From Aurantiochytrium sp. KH105 (Eukaryota > Sar > Bigyra > Thraustochytrida > Thraustochytriidae): 64,000 bases of DNA. The stretch lies in the NCBI GenBank assembly GCA_003116975.1, contig BGKB01000026.1:868001-932000 (forward strand). The letters are read 5' to 3'. Of the stretch, positions 40,402-49,900 are shown piece by piece (positions within the stretch are counted from its first letter, which is position 1; each line of letters opens with the position of its first letter). Position numbers and translations under genes: made by a program. Under the pieces are notes generated by a model, which was not told the DNA's origin, did not search any database, and saw nothing but the letters and a program-made list of their open reading frames with translations.

Positions 40402-41151
40402 ATGTCGCGCTCATTGCGAACCGACATCTTTCCAGTAGGAGGAGACGATGATGAGAGGGAGAGAGATCAAGAGGGTCTCGTGATCATTTTCCAGCGCCGA
40501 AAAGCCGAAACGCGGTACCCGGAGCAGGTGAAAGCTGTGCAGGAAGGGTGCTCGGCAATTGGACTTCAGGCTTTTGAGTGGAATGACTTCTTTGCGCAAT
40601 ACATTCGCACGGAGGGCGAGAACCGCCTTCTCGGCCCTCCAGACTCGCTAATGAGAGAAATTTCCATGCGAGAGCTCTTGCAAATTTTGTCTGACTGTGG
40701 CCGTGACATAGCCTTTGCTGGCGCGGCCGAGCGCAACCTCTTTATCACGGTTGCGCTCGTTCACGCAATGCTGACAATGGTTGTGCTCACATTCTTTCAA
40801 ACGATCCCGCATTTTATCCTGTGGAATGTTCTGGATCTTGTTGTTCTGCTAATTCTTTTCCTTTTTCTACTCGAGATTTACAATTGCAAAAAGTACAACA
40901 AACCCTTTCAGATGTCACTTTCAGGACCAGCACGTCGGTATCGTAATGCCATTGAAGAGCGTCTGGCGAATGCAAATGCCAGGTATCCCAAGCTTCTCTT
41001 TGAGTATGAATGGAACTGGATACAGCTCAGTCTGGGACGCATGGAAGTTGTCGCCGTACGATCGCGTGAGAGCATTGGCGACGGCGTTGGCGACGTGGCT
41101 ACTACGGACACCGACGCGCCTGACCAGCAATCGTTCCTTGATCAGGTGTAG
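40402..41151 (+). CDS. Predicted two-transmembrane protein, unknown function
   Basis: 249 residues from MSRSLRTDIF, the first ATG of the frame. The N-terminal half is cytosolic-type and includes FQRRKAETRYPEQV and FFAQYIRTEGE. Two adjacent hydrophobic helices occupy about 118-160 (LFITVALVHAMLTMVVLTFF and VLDLVVLLILFLFLL), separated by a short IPHFILWN loop. The C-terminal tail is helical and soluble. I recognise no family. The hairpin topology would put both termini on the same side of the membrane. Confidence 0.65.
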   Translation: MSRSLRTDIFPVGGDDDERERDQEGLVIIFQRRKAETRYPEQVKAVQEGCSAIGLQAFEWNDFFAQYIRTEGENRLLGPPDSLMREISMRELLQILSDCGRDIAFAGAAERNLFITVALVHAMLTMVVLTFFQTIPHFILWNVLDLVVLLILFLFLLEIYNCKKYNKPFQMSLSGPARRYRNAIEERLANANARYPKLLFEYEWNWIQLSLGRMEVVAVRSRESIGDGVGDVATTDTDAPDQQSFLDQV

Positions 41152-41785
41152 TACGAGAACTTGCCCTGTCTGAAAATGATGTAGCAAACAGTTCGTTGAA
41201 TTTCACAAAATTAAAAAAAAATGTACGTAGTAGGTATTGCATGATTTTGATTCGGTCAAGCGTTGAAGTCATGAGTCAAGTAGCTTTCTTCCTGTTCGAG
41301 GGACTTGTGTTGAATTGTAAAAAATAAGAGAAGAACACGTCGTACCCTTCGTCAGCTGCTGTCTCAGCTTTCGATTTTAGCATTTAATTTGCGAGCTGGG
41401 AAACGCGCGTCCACAGGCAAGCAAGCAAGCAAACGAGAACCATTGACTGTCCAAATTCGCACTACATTCGCAGACAGCTTGGCATGCAAATTTTATCGAT
41501 GATCTTCAATAATCAGTGAAGGTTCCAGAGGTTCTTCGCACTTAACGACCGTCTTTGGTCGACGACGAGTAAACAAACGACGACAAGAGGACTCTCTCTC
41601 TCTCTCGTCCTCTCTCCCGCGCGCCGGGGGGAACACCCTGTCCGCACCAAAGAGCAATCGACGTCCGGCAAAAGCAACACGTAGACGTGGGCGCGGTGGC
41701 GGCGAGTCCAGTCCCAGCTTTGTTTGTGCAACCTCGACACCATTGGTCGCTCCATACCGGCGACACCCTCATTCCGGGACCGACC
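41152..41785. other. Intergenic region
   Basis: AT-rich at the start (A-run at 41211-41221), then a CTCTCT tract (41593-41605) shortly before the RING-protein gene. No gene is visible. Confidence 0.4.
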
Positions 41786-43231
41786 ATGTCTCGTCGTGGA
41801 CAAAAGCTCGCCCTTCTTGCACAAAGTGGCAGCGGCAACGGCAGCGGAGCAGGGGCGAGCACAAGCAGACAACAAAAGTCGGATTCTCCGTCCATCAACA
41901 CTCTAGCGCAGACGTCGACGGCGACGCACTTGTCAAGTGGCAAAGATGCACGCTGCTCGTCTTCAATGACTATCGGCAGCAGAAGAAACCTCGTCAAGAC
42001 GAGTCCTGTGCGAAGCACGTCGCGCAGTCCAATTCGAGGGCTACAGAGTCTTCGTGGAGCGTCAAAGGGCGCGGCGGCCAGTCTTCGCAACTCATTTCGG
42101 GGGAATTTGCTTGCTTCGCCCTCTGGACGAGGCAATACAGCGCGCAAGAGACCTGCGCCCGGTTCAACGTCAGCGATCAAGTCTGCCATTTCCTCTGAGG
42201 CAGATCCTGCCCAGCAAATCCGCTCGCGACCGCGGACGTTGTCAACGTGGCCGAGCGCTGCTGATCGCGACGTGTCGATGGACTCGATCGAGTCTGTGTG
42301 GAGCCGCAACAGCGAATTCGAGGGGCGCGGTCGAAGAGCGGACCACACGTCTGTCTTTGATTTCGGTGACGCCTGCAATAGCAACCATAGCAGTAGCAGC
42401 ATGCGCGACTTGCTCAAGCGCACGACGAGCGGCGGCGGAAGTGCGCACAGGGAAGAGTTTGAAAACACGCGCAATGGCAATGTTGATGGTATGGACCCTG
42501 TCGATGGCACCGGCCCATCGTCCCGCGAAGAGGTTTCTCGAGACGCGCTCGCGAAACTTGCCCCATCTGTGCCGCACATGTCCGAGAAAGAGTTTCGTGC
42601 GCAGGATGCAAAGCTCGTCGAGGATGCAGAAGCAGAACGCAATGCAGCGGTAAAGGACATGAGCGCGCGCTTCTGCGAAGGCTTTGAAGCCGAGTGGGCC
42701 TTGCAGCGTCAGCGCATGGACGCAGCATGTACAACAATGCTTCGTGGACTGGATGAGCAGCTTGCTGAAGAAAAAGGTCGTGAGGATCTGGCCAGGAGCA
42801 CCTGGGAATTTCAGATGCGCAAGGCCGCAAAAGAGTGTGCGCGCTTGATGGATAATTTGCAATCGACACAAGACGAGAGCAAGCTCTGTGATGCACAACT
42901 TGCTCGTTTTCACAGCTCGGCACAAGACCTTGCCTCTACTGCGGACAGCGATGAGCTGCAGCAGCTCATGGCCACGCTGCTTCACACCGCGCGTTTGGTT
43001 CGGCGCGAAAAGGACACCCGCATGAACGATCAGCTCTCCGCGCTGGCTGATGTCGTCAAGTGCGTCGTTTGTCAGGATCATGCTCGCTCCGTCGTTTTCA
43101 TGCCTTGCAGACACATGTGCGTCTGTCCTTCGTGTCGCAAGCAGCTCCAACGCAACGAGTGTCCCATGTGCCGCGCGCGTATTGAGTCATCCGTCAATGT
43201 GGTTCTCAACGAAGGCTCGATCCGGAATTGA
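41786..43231 (+). CDS. RING-finger protein (probable E3 ubiquitin ligase)
   Basis: 481 residues from MSRRGQKLAL; the frame is open to 41687 but without an ATG. The first 270 residues are Ser/Arg-rich and probably disordered. Then comes a coiled coil (about 290-420). The C-terminal C3HC4 RING is CVVCQDHARSVVFMPCRHMC continuing to VCPSCRK and CPMCRARI. The VVFMPCRHMCVC form resembles RINGs of the IAP/MGRN1 class. The RING binds E2 enzymes, and the coiled coil likely gives dimerisation or substrate binding. Confidence 0.85.
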   Translation: MSRRGQKLALLAQSGSGNGSGAGASTSRQQKSDSPSINTLAQTSTATHLSSGKDARCSSSMTIGSRRNLVKTSPVRSTSRSPIRGLQSLRGASKGAAASLRNSFRGNLLASPSGRGNTARKRPAPGSTSAIKSAISSEADPAQQIRSRPRTLSTWPSAADRDVSMDSIESVWSRNSEFEGRGRRADHTSVFDFGDACNSNHSSSSMRDLLKRTTSGGGSAHREEFENTRNGNVDGMDPVDGTGPSSREEVSRDALAKLAPSVPHMSEKEFRAQDAKLVEDAEAERNAAVKDMSARFCEGFEAEWALQRQRMDAACTTMLRGLDEQLAEEKGREDLARSTWEFQMRKAAKECARLMDNLQSTQDESKLCDAQLARFHSSAQDLASTADSDELQQLMATLLHTARLVRREKDTRMNDQLSALADVVKCVVCQDHARSVVFMPCRHMCVCPSCRKQLQRNECPMCRARIESSVNVVLNEGSIRN

Positions 43232-43498
43232 GGACCTAAAGCCTTTACTGTTAATCCGAAATTGAGGACCTCATTTTCGTCTGGAAGTATGCACAGAGAA
43301 GGTGGTGATGCGCGAAACAATTATGATCATTCTGGCTGCAACGGAGACATTGGGGTCTTCATTCACGCCTGTATGGAATGTACGAAACAACAAGGATTGA
43401 TGTGCAAGGTGTGCCTTACCCAGAGTGCTTTGCCATCAAATCAAAACAAACACAAAGGAGGTAGTCTATCTAGTGACAATAACAACAACAATAATAGT

Positions 43499-44386
43499 TC
43501 AAAGACCATGTGAGGTCTGATCGTGGCCACACGCGCAAAACTCATCTGACGCCGGGGCCTGCTGAAAGGCAGCGCACGTGCAAGTTGTACACCTCGCGAC
43601 AGAACGACGTCGAGCTTTGGGATCGTCTGAAGCTACGAGCACCGGTAATCGGTCCGGATCGTCTTCATCCTCTTGCGTGAAGAGCTCGCGAACCTTGCGA
43701 AGGGAAAGGCGAACTTTTTCGCTGGTTGTCAGAGGTTTGATAGACTTGACAATCGTATACTTTTCCTTGAGTTGCATGTACGCCTCGACAAGAGAGCGGT
43801 AGGCGTGCAAGAGCTTGTCAAAGCGGGTCACAAGCTCGCGCTTCTCAGCTGCAACTCGCGCGTGCTTCTCGACAGCCTTTTTCAATGCAAGGTCAGCATC
43901 GATTCGCCCAATCCGTTGTTTGCCATGTTTGGCCTCAATGGTCTCCAGACGTTGCTGCAGCTGCGAAACGAGCAAGTCCGCTGCACGGCGCGCTTTTCTC
44001 TCCTTGTCAATTTCTTCGCGCAGCACTCGTAGCTGGTTCTCGAGCACTGCGCGTTCCTTCCGTTTGCGCTCGTCGGCATGTTCTCGAACTTGCGCCAATG
44101 TGGCGCGCTCGTACGCGATTGTCCCAACAATGTCTCTGTGGACCGCATCTTTATCGAGTGCGAGCTTGGCTGTCATCGAGTCGAGTCTGTACTGGTCCAG
44201 CGCGCGAGACTCCATGCCACGGTGCACCCCGGCCCCATCATATCCAGCAAAAGCTCGGCTGTCCTTGAGCGACCCGTGCTCGCCGCGACCAAGCATTTCA
44301 ACCCGCAACTGCTCTGCAGCGCATGTCACACCCTCTGGGAGCGAAAGAGAAAACTCCTCGTCCTTCCTCAGGCTCTGATGTAACAA
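43499..44386 (-). CDS. Coiled-coil protein with C-terminal Cys/His cluster, 5' end uncertain
   Basis: The frame encodes about 295 residues but contains no ATG before residue 31 (ATG 44294-44296). The sequence just upstream (TTGCCCTTTGTTACATCAG on the minus strand) looks like a splice acceptor, so a short first exon is probable. Most of the protein is a long coiled coil (RAVLENQLRVLREEIDKER, RFDKLLHAYRSLVEAYMQL). The end carries CTTCTC and then CACGHDQTSH, a possible single zinc site. Family unknown. Confidence 0.6.
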   Translation of the reverse strand: MLHQSLRKDEEFSLSLPEGVTCAAEQLRVEMLGRGEHGSLKDSRAFAGYDGAGVHRGMESRALDQYRLDSMTAKLALDKDAVHRDIVGTIAYERATLAQVREHADERKRKERAVLENQLRVLREEIDKERKARRAADLLVSQLQQRLETIEAKHGKQRIGRIDADLALKKAVEKHARVAAEKRELVTRFDKLLHAYRSLVEAYMQLKEKYTIVKSIKPLTTSEKVRLSLRKVRELFTQEDEDDPDRLPVLVASDDPKARRRSVARCTTCTCAAFQQAPASDEFCACGHDQTSHGL

Positions 44387-45126
44387 AGGGCAAGTTTTTA
44401 ATCAACGTGCAGCTCGCGAGGTCCCTCGTGCTCAACCTTGCATGGTCCCCCTTCGAGCTGCGTTTTGTCTGTCTTGAGAGACAGTCAGACACACAGACAG
44501 ACAGAAAGACAGACAGAACAGACCAGGTGTCCGTCCCTCCCTTCGCCCTCGCCCTTGCTTGCGCCCCAAAGCCGGCAGGTTCGTGCCCCTCACCGCCTGT
44601 CACCATGACGTTCACCTCGTTGACGCGCTGGCCCCATCGCAACGTAACGGACACCGCGGCGCGCCCAAGTCGCGGAAGCCACCTGGCGCAAGTGCGCGCC
44701 GCCGGATGGCGCACTTGCGGCAAGTGCGGCTTCGCCGCTATAGCCCACTTGCGGCGAGGTGGTACTTGGTGGTGGGAGACACTCTGCAAGACGAACAAAG
44801 AGAGAGAGACGAGTAGTAGAGAGACACAGGAGAGACGAGGGCGAAACGTCGGGCTGCGAAGCGCCAACGCAGCGACGGCGAGCGCCCCGCCAGCGCGCGA
44901 GCGAGCGACCCGCGCGTCGCGTCGCGCCGCCGCGCCCCGCGAGGCTGCGCCTGGCCCCGCGCCCGCGCGCGAGCGGCCGCGGTCGGCCAGCCAGCTGGAG
45001 GGCGGGACGGAGGCGAAGCGAAGCGAATCTGAGAAAAAGGGCCCTCGGGACGTGGCTGCCGAGACGCTTAGGCGCGCGGCAGGAGGCAGGGCGGGCGGGT
45101 AGGGAGGCGCGGGGAGGCCGAGCAAG
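44387..45126. other. Divergent intergenic region with CACTTGCG-type inverted repeats
   Basis: Likely the shared promoter of the coiled-coil gene (minus) and the sulfotransferase gene (plus). It contains a CAGACAGA repeat (44488-44521) and an inverted repeat at 44710-44728. It may hide a first exon of the coiled-coil gene. Confidence 0.4.
44710..44728. promoter_or_regulatory. Inverted repeat CGCACTTG-CGG-CAAGTGCG
   Basis: Perfect 8-bp arms with a 3-bp spacer. Related half-sites lie at about 44687-44698 (GCGCAAGTGCGC) and 44745-44754 (CCACTTGCGG). The same half-site is the core of the 21-bp repeats at 59548-59628. A dimeric transcription-factor site is inferred. Confidence 0.4.
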
Positions 45127-46790
45127 ATGCCATGGCTAGTCATGGACGAGGTGCTGTTTTTCCACGTGCCGCGGTGCGGAGGCACGAGCATTACCAAGCA
45201 TCACCGCGTAGGATACAAAGCCCGCAAGGGCCTCAACCCGTACTTTAAGTTTGGGCTCTTCTACTACTACTACAGGTACTGGCTTCTAGAGCAGACCAAC
45301 TTCCCGCTCTTTACGTAAGTGTTTGAGAAAGGGCCGACGCGCAGTTGGTGTCTCTCTCTCTCTTTTAGTTTGCTCCGCATTGGGACGGAGAAAAAGGGTG
45401 GGCGGGAAAGGGGGATATAGAAGTGTACATTGTGTGCGAGAGTACGATGAAGCTGACATGGTCTTTGCTGTTTTTGCTTGCTTGCTTGCTCGTTCGCGCG
45501 CGCAGATGGGAGAACTTGCTCGCGATGACGCAGATTACAATCGCGATCTTTATCTACTTCTTCATGACACCGATCCCGCCCGCTCCATACGTCATGTGGA
45601 CCACGGCGAGTATCACATTCGTTATGTCAACGTTTATCTGGACGGCGCCCATTACGATGCGTAACAACACGCTTCGGTGGCTCCTGATGCTCTTTCAGTC
45701 CAAAGTTATGTGCGGTTTCGGCGGCGAGACAAAGTACATGACCGGAACGAACGACAAAGGTTATCTGTTCCACCTCACGGCGCAACGGGCAGTCAACTAC
45801 GGCTACGTCACCGAGGAGCAGGTGCACAGGTGCGCCTTCTCGATCGTTCGTAATCCGTACAGCCGGATGGTCTCCATGTACGAGTACAACAAGCGGCCCT
45901 TTGAGTCCTTTGATAACTTTGTGCGCAAATTTCACGCCGAATTCTGGCACGTGTACATGGCAAAGAACACCACAGAATGCAGGGACGTGTACTGCCATGT
46001 GCTGCCCATGTTCGAGTACACGCACATGGACGGGGAGCAGGCCGTTGCTTGTGTGATCAAGCAAGAGCACCTCAAGAACCTCGTTGCCACCGACTGGGAG
46101 GGTTCCAACGTGCCGGAGACGATTCAGCGCGCGCTCACGGGCATCCCACACGCCAACAAGCGCTCGCGACGCGTCGCATGGCAGCGATACTTTACGCAGG
46201 AGACCATGGATCTCACCTACGAAATGTACCACAAGGACTTTGAGATTTTTGGCTACGATACTGACATTCCTGGTCGCACCGACCTCTCCGTCTCGCGCAG
46301 CGTCCTGGAGAGCATCCGCCAAGACCCAGCCGCATGCATGCGGCAAGGCTCCGGATTTGCGCCCATGTCACCCTCGGCTTCACATAAGGCTCGCTATGAG
46401 CGTGTGCAGAATGACGCCGACAACCGCCGGATCGCCATCGAAGTCGACTATCAGGACGACGATCCCTCGGCACCCGCCCTGGGCGCAGACAATCGCGCCA
46501 ACGGCGACGATGATGACGCAGGCGTCGGGGCCATCCAGGATGGCACTGTCGACGGCGGCGTCAATGAGGACGAAGGAGAGGAGGAAGAGTCCAAGGGCGT
46601 GCAGACGTCCTCGTCCTTTAAGCGCGCCGCAAAGAGTGAGGACTCGCAGGTCATCGTGGATACTGGAGTCCAAAACGGCAGCCGCCCCCAGAACTCTGCA
46701 CGCATTGCTCCCGGCTTCGTCTCCGAGGAAGAGCAGATGGCGCGCCGCGAGGCCGCAGTCTTTGTGCTCTCCCCGGCACGGAGAAGTTGA
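45127..46790 (+). CDS. Membrane-associated sulfotransferase-family protein, one intron
   Basis: Proposed join 45127-45314 and 45506-46790. The intron starts GTAAGT and ends GCGCGCAG (191 bp), and joining keeps the frame (TTW). Exon 1 holds the 5'-phosphosulfate-binding motif VPRCGGTSI and an aromatic stretch (KFGLFYYYYRYWLL). Exon 2 begins with two hydrophobic segments, then the 3'-phosphate motif FSIVRNPYSRMVSMYEY. This is the PAPS-dependent carbohydrate/protein sulfotransferase pattern (Sulfotransfer_2 type), expected in the Golgi. Hydrophobic segments lying between the two PAPS motifs are unusual. The C-terminal about 150 residues are acidic and disordered. The gene is convergent with the NLR-like gene. 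Confidence 0.8.
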
Positions 46791-46991
46791 CCATTGATTT
46801 CGACATAAACACAAAATTGCTCTTGGATTCTATGAATATTTGGCCACTTTGTAACGCTTCGATTTCTTGCGCGAAGTTGATCATTGGCGTAACAAAATCT
46901 GATTTTATTTTTTTTAATCTCGATGGCAGAGGATGCGACGTTCAAATTTCTGTAAAAGTGGGGTTCATTCAAACCACAGGGCAGGTGTCTT

Positions 46992-49900
46992 TCAAATGCT
47001 CTGCATAGTTTCTTCCAGAGCATGTGCTAGGCGCTCACGAAGTGTTGCGTCCACGACAAGCTGCTCACGGAACATTCTGGAAATGGAAAGATCAAGTGCC
47101 GTGGCGCCCGGCTGCGCCAAGGAGAGGTACTGATTCGAAAGGTTCGTCCAGGACTTCCCACCTCGTCCAGCATAAGACGGATCACAATTCACAACCCAAT
47201 CGCTTCCGACGGCTTTTTGAAATGATTCGAGAGCTGCCTTCTTTAGGCCCTCGCAGACATCCGGGCGATGCTTCTCCAATGCACCGAATCCAAGTGTGAT
47301 GGCACCACGCGCACCACTGCTGGATTCCATCCAATCCTTTCGACCGTGGCAAACGACAACCATACCGTTGTCATTTGCGTCTGCCCAAGTTCCGAGCGCC
47401 CCATAAAAGGGGGACTGGAGCTCCTTGCCGTTTTCAAGGTGATTCGGGTCGACGCTCTTAGGGTGCGGAAGCATTGTTTGTTCTGAACGAAGAATCTCTG
47501 TCATGTCCCAAAGCAGGGAAGCTCCCTGGAGAACCTCTGCTATGGACTGAGCGAAAAAGTCAACGTGAGGCTGCGAGTTCATGATAGACGCATCTCGTGA
47601 AACAGCAGCCCCATGACTTGAAACAAGCAAAATCTGCTGGCCCCCAGTCGTGTTCAAATTCGCCTTCGGAGCAGGGATGGAATCCGCTAAAGTCTGCAGG
47701 TCTTCACGCTGCAGCGAACCTTTGACGGCCGAGGCTAAGCGCGAAGACATTGGGTCCTTAGCAGCCGATGGCCTCTCGCTGGACACAAAGCAACGAATAT
47801 TATCGGCGACGCTCAGAGGTTCGCCCGTGGGGCTATCCTCCAAAGTAAGGAGGACTGCCAAGGAAATGTAACTGGGAGCGACAGCGGTGGTTAGCGTGGA
47901 TATCAGCTGCTCCGAAGCTTCAGCTGCAGACATCCATTCATGGAAAACTTCCGCACTTGCTTCACTTGCAGCCTCCAAGAGTCGCTCCTGGAGCTTGCTC
48001 AGCCTTTTCGTGATTGGTATCAGGTCCTTTTTATCTGAAAGCGCAAGGGAAGCCGCGTCGGCGCCGAGATTCGCCTGGCGCACTCTGTAAAAGATTTCTG
48101 CCGCATGCAAAAAGACTTCTCGGCTCTCAGTGAAGCGTCCGCTTCGGTCGAAGTATTCGCCAAGCGCCTTGAGAACGCGGCCGACCCGTTCATGAACATA
48201 TCCATAATAGTTCACAGTGATCTCGAATGCTTGGACGAGTGCCTTGTCATCCGCCTTGCCGAGGGCTTCGCGCGCGCGATGCACGTTCTCCAGAGCCAAT
48301 GCAATCGCGGGGTCGTTCCTTGCAAGAATGCTCTCACGAATGTCAAGGCAGCGCTCGGCACTTGAAAGGGCCAGCTCATACTTGCGGAGTTCGCGATAAG
48401 TAACCGAAACACCGCCAAGGGATTTTGCTGTCTCTGGGTGCTCGGCTCCGAAGAGACGCTCTCTATGTTCGAGCGAAGCGATGCGTAGTTGGAGTGATGC
48501 CTCGAGAAGCGACGTTCGCTCCTCGGCGCTTCCACCCTCGCGACGAATCGAACGCGCTTCTTGCAGAAACATAGCGGCTTGCGTTGCTTGCATCTCAGCC
48601 AAGAGGCGGATAGATGAACGAGAGGGCTCTCCAGACTCAGCGATGAGAGCCTCCAGACGACGGATATTCTCGCTACCGCTCTCGGTGATCTGTGGCGTAC
48701 GCTCACCTCGACGGTATGCGATAAGCAACAGTCCAAACCTTGCTTTCACTTGAGCGAGCGAGCCTGGTGCATTTTCTTCTTGGAGATCAACAACCTTTTG
48801 TTGCACCTTAGCGGCTGCATCGAACCAAGACATGCGCAGAAATAGAGTTGCGAGGCGTTGGAGCGCGTCAGGGGGCGTTGCATCAGTAATGGAAGCAAAG
48901 TATGCTGCCTCTAGTCTCGATTTTGCAGCTGCGTACGAGGACGTGGGCTGACGCCGAAGGTATTGCTGCGTCATTTCAATCGCTTCGCTTAAGGTACCAC
49001 CGGAAAGAGAGGTCTGAGCCTCGTTCATGCAAACTGAGCCATGATGTTCAACAAAAGCGTCCCAGTCTGCAAGTCGCATGAGCTGAAATGGGAGTTCTGC
49101 GGCTCTGCGAAGGTTGTATGACTCCCGAGACCCGTATGCCAAAGGTTGCGGATTGATGAGACGCGCGAACATTTTGCCATTGTATTCTTTTCCTTCCCCG
49201 TATCGGCCGGAGAAGTAATCGACGAGGAGCTGGCGAATTGACAATTCTGCGTCAAGATCCTGCATATAGCGATCTCTCGACACCGAAGCGAGGAGCGCAG
49301 AATTCCAGGTGTACAGTCGCGCTCCAGAATCAGCCTGAGGCGCACCGTGAAAAAGAAATGGCCGGAAAACGTCAATAACTTGTTCGACCACCACCTTGGG
49401 ACACCGCCGCACAGGACGATCCCAGTACTGATAGACAGTATCGAGAATTGAATCGTCGATGCTGAGGATATCGAGTAGTTCCTTCTCACTCAGCCCAAAG
49501 CGAGAAACGGTGAGGAGAGAGGCCACGGCCCCAACAACAGAAGCCCCATGAAAATGCTCTGCTCGCTCGAAAATACCAACAATCGGATCTGTAAAATCGC
49601 TGCTTGGATCAAACCACGACGTCCAGCCGCCAGCGAGCTTTGCGAGAGCTCGTGTACGAGTCGCCGACCAGCCTCCGTCACCATTTGCAATCGACGAGAG
49701 AAGAACCTCGCTCGCATGTTTCATGTGTGACTCGGTCAGCTGACGATGCGCCAAGTGAAGATGGTGTTCTAGCATGCTCGTAAGATGAACCTTGTTTGTG
49801 AAGCTGGCGCCCATTTCCATCCAAGTAACTGAATGCTCATCAACAGAAGGTTCTTGGGCGCTAAAAAGCAGGGCTTGGCCCTCGAGGGGAGGAATGAAGG

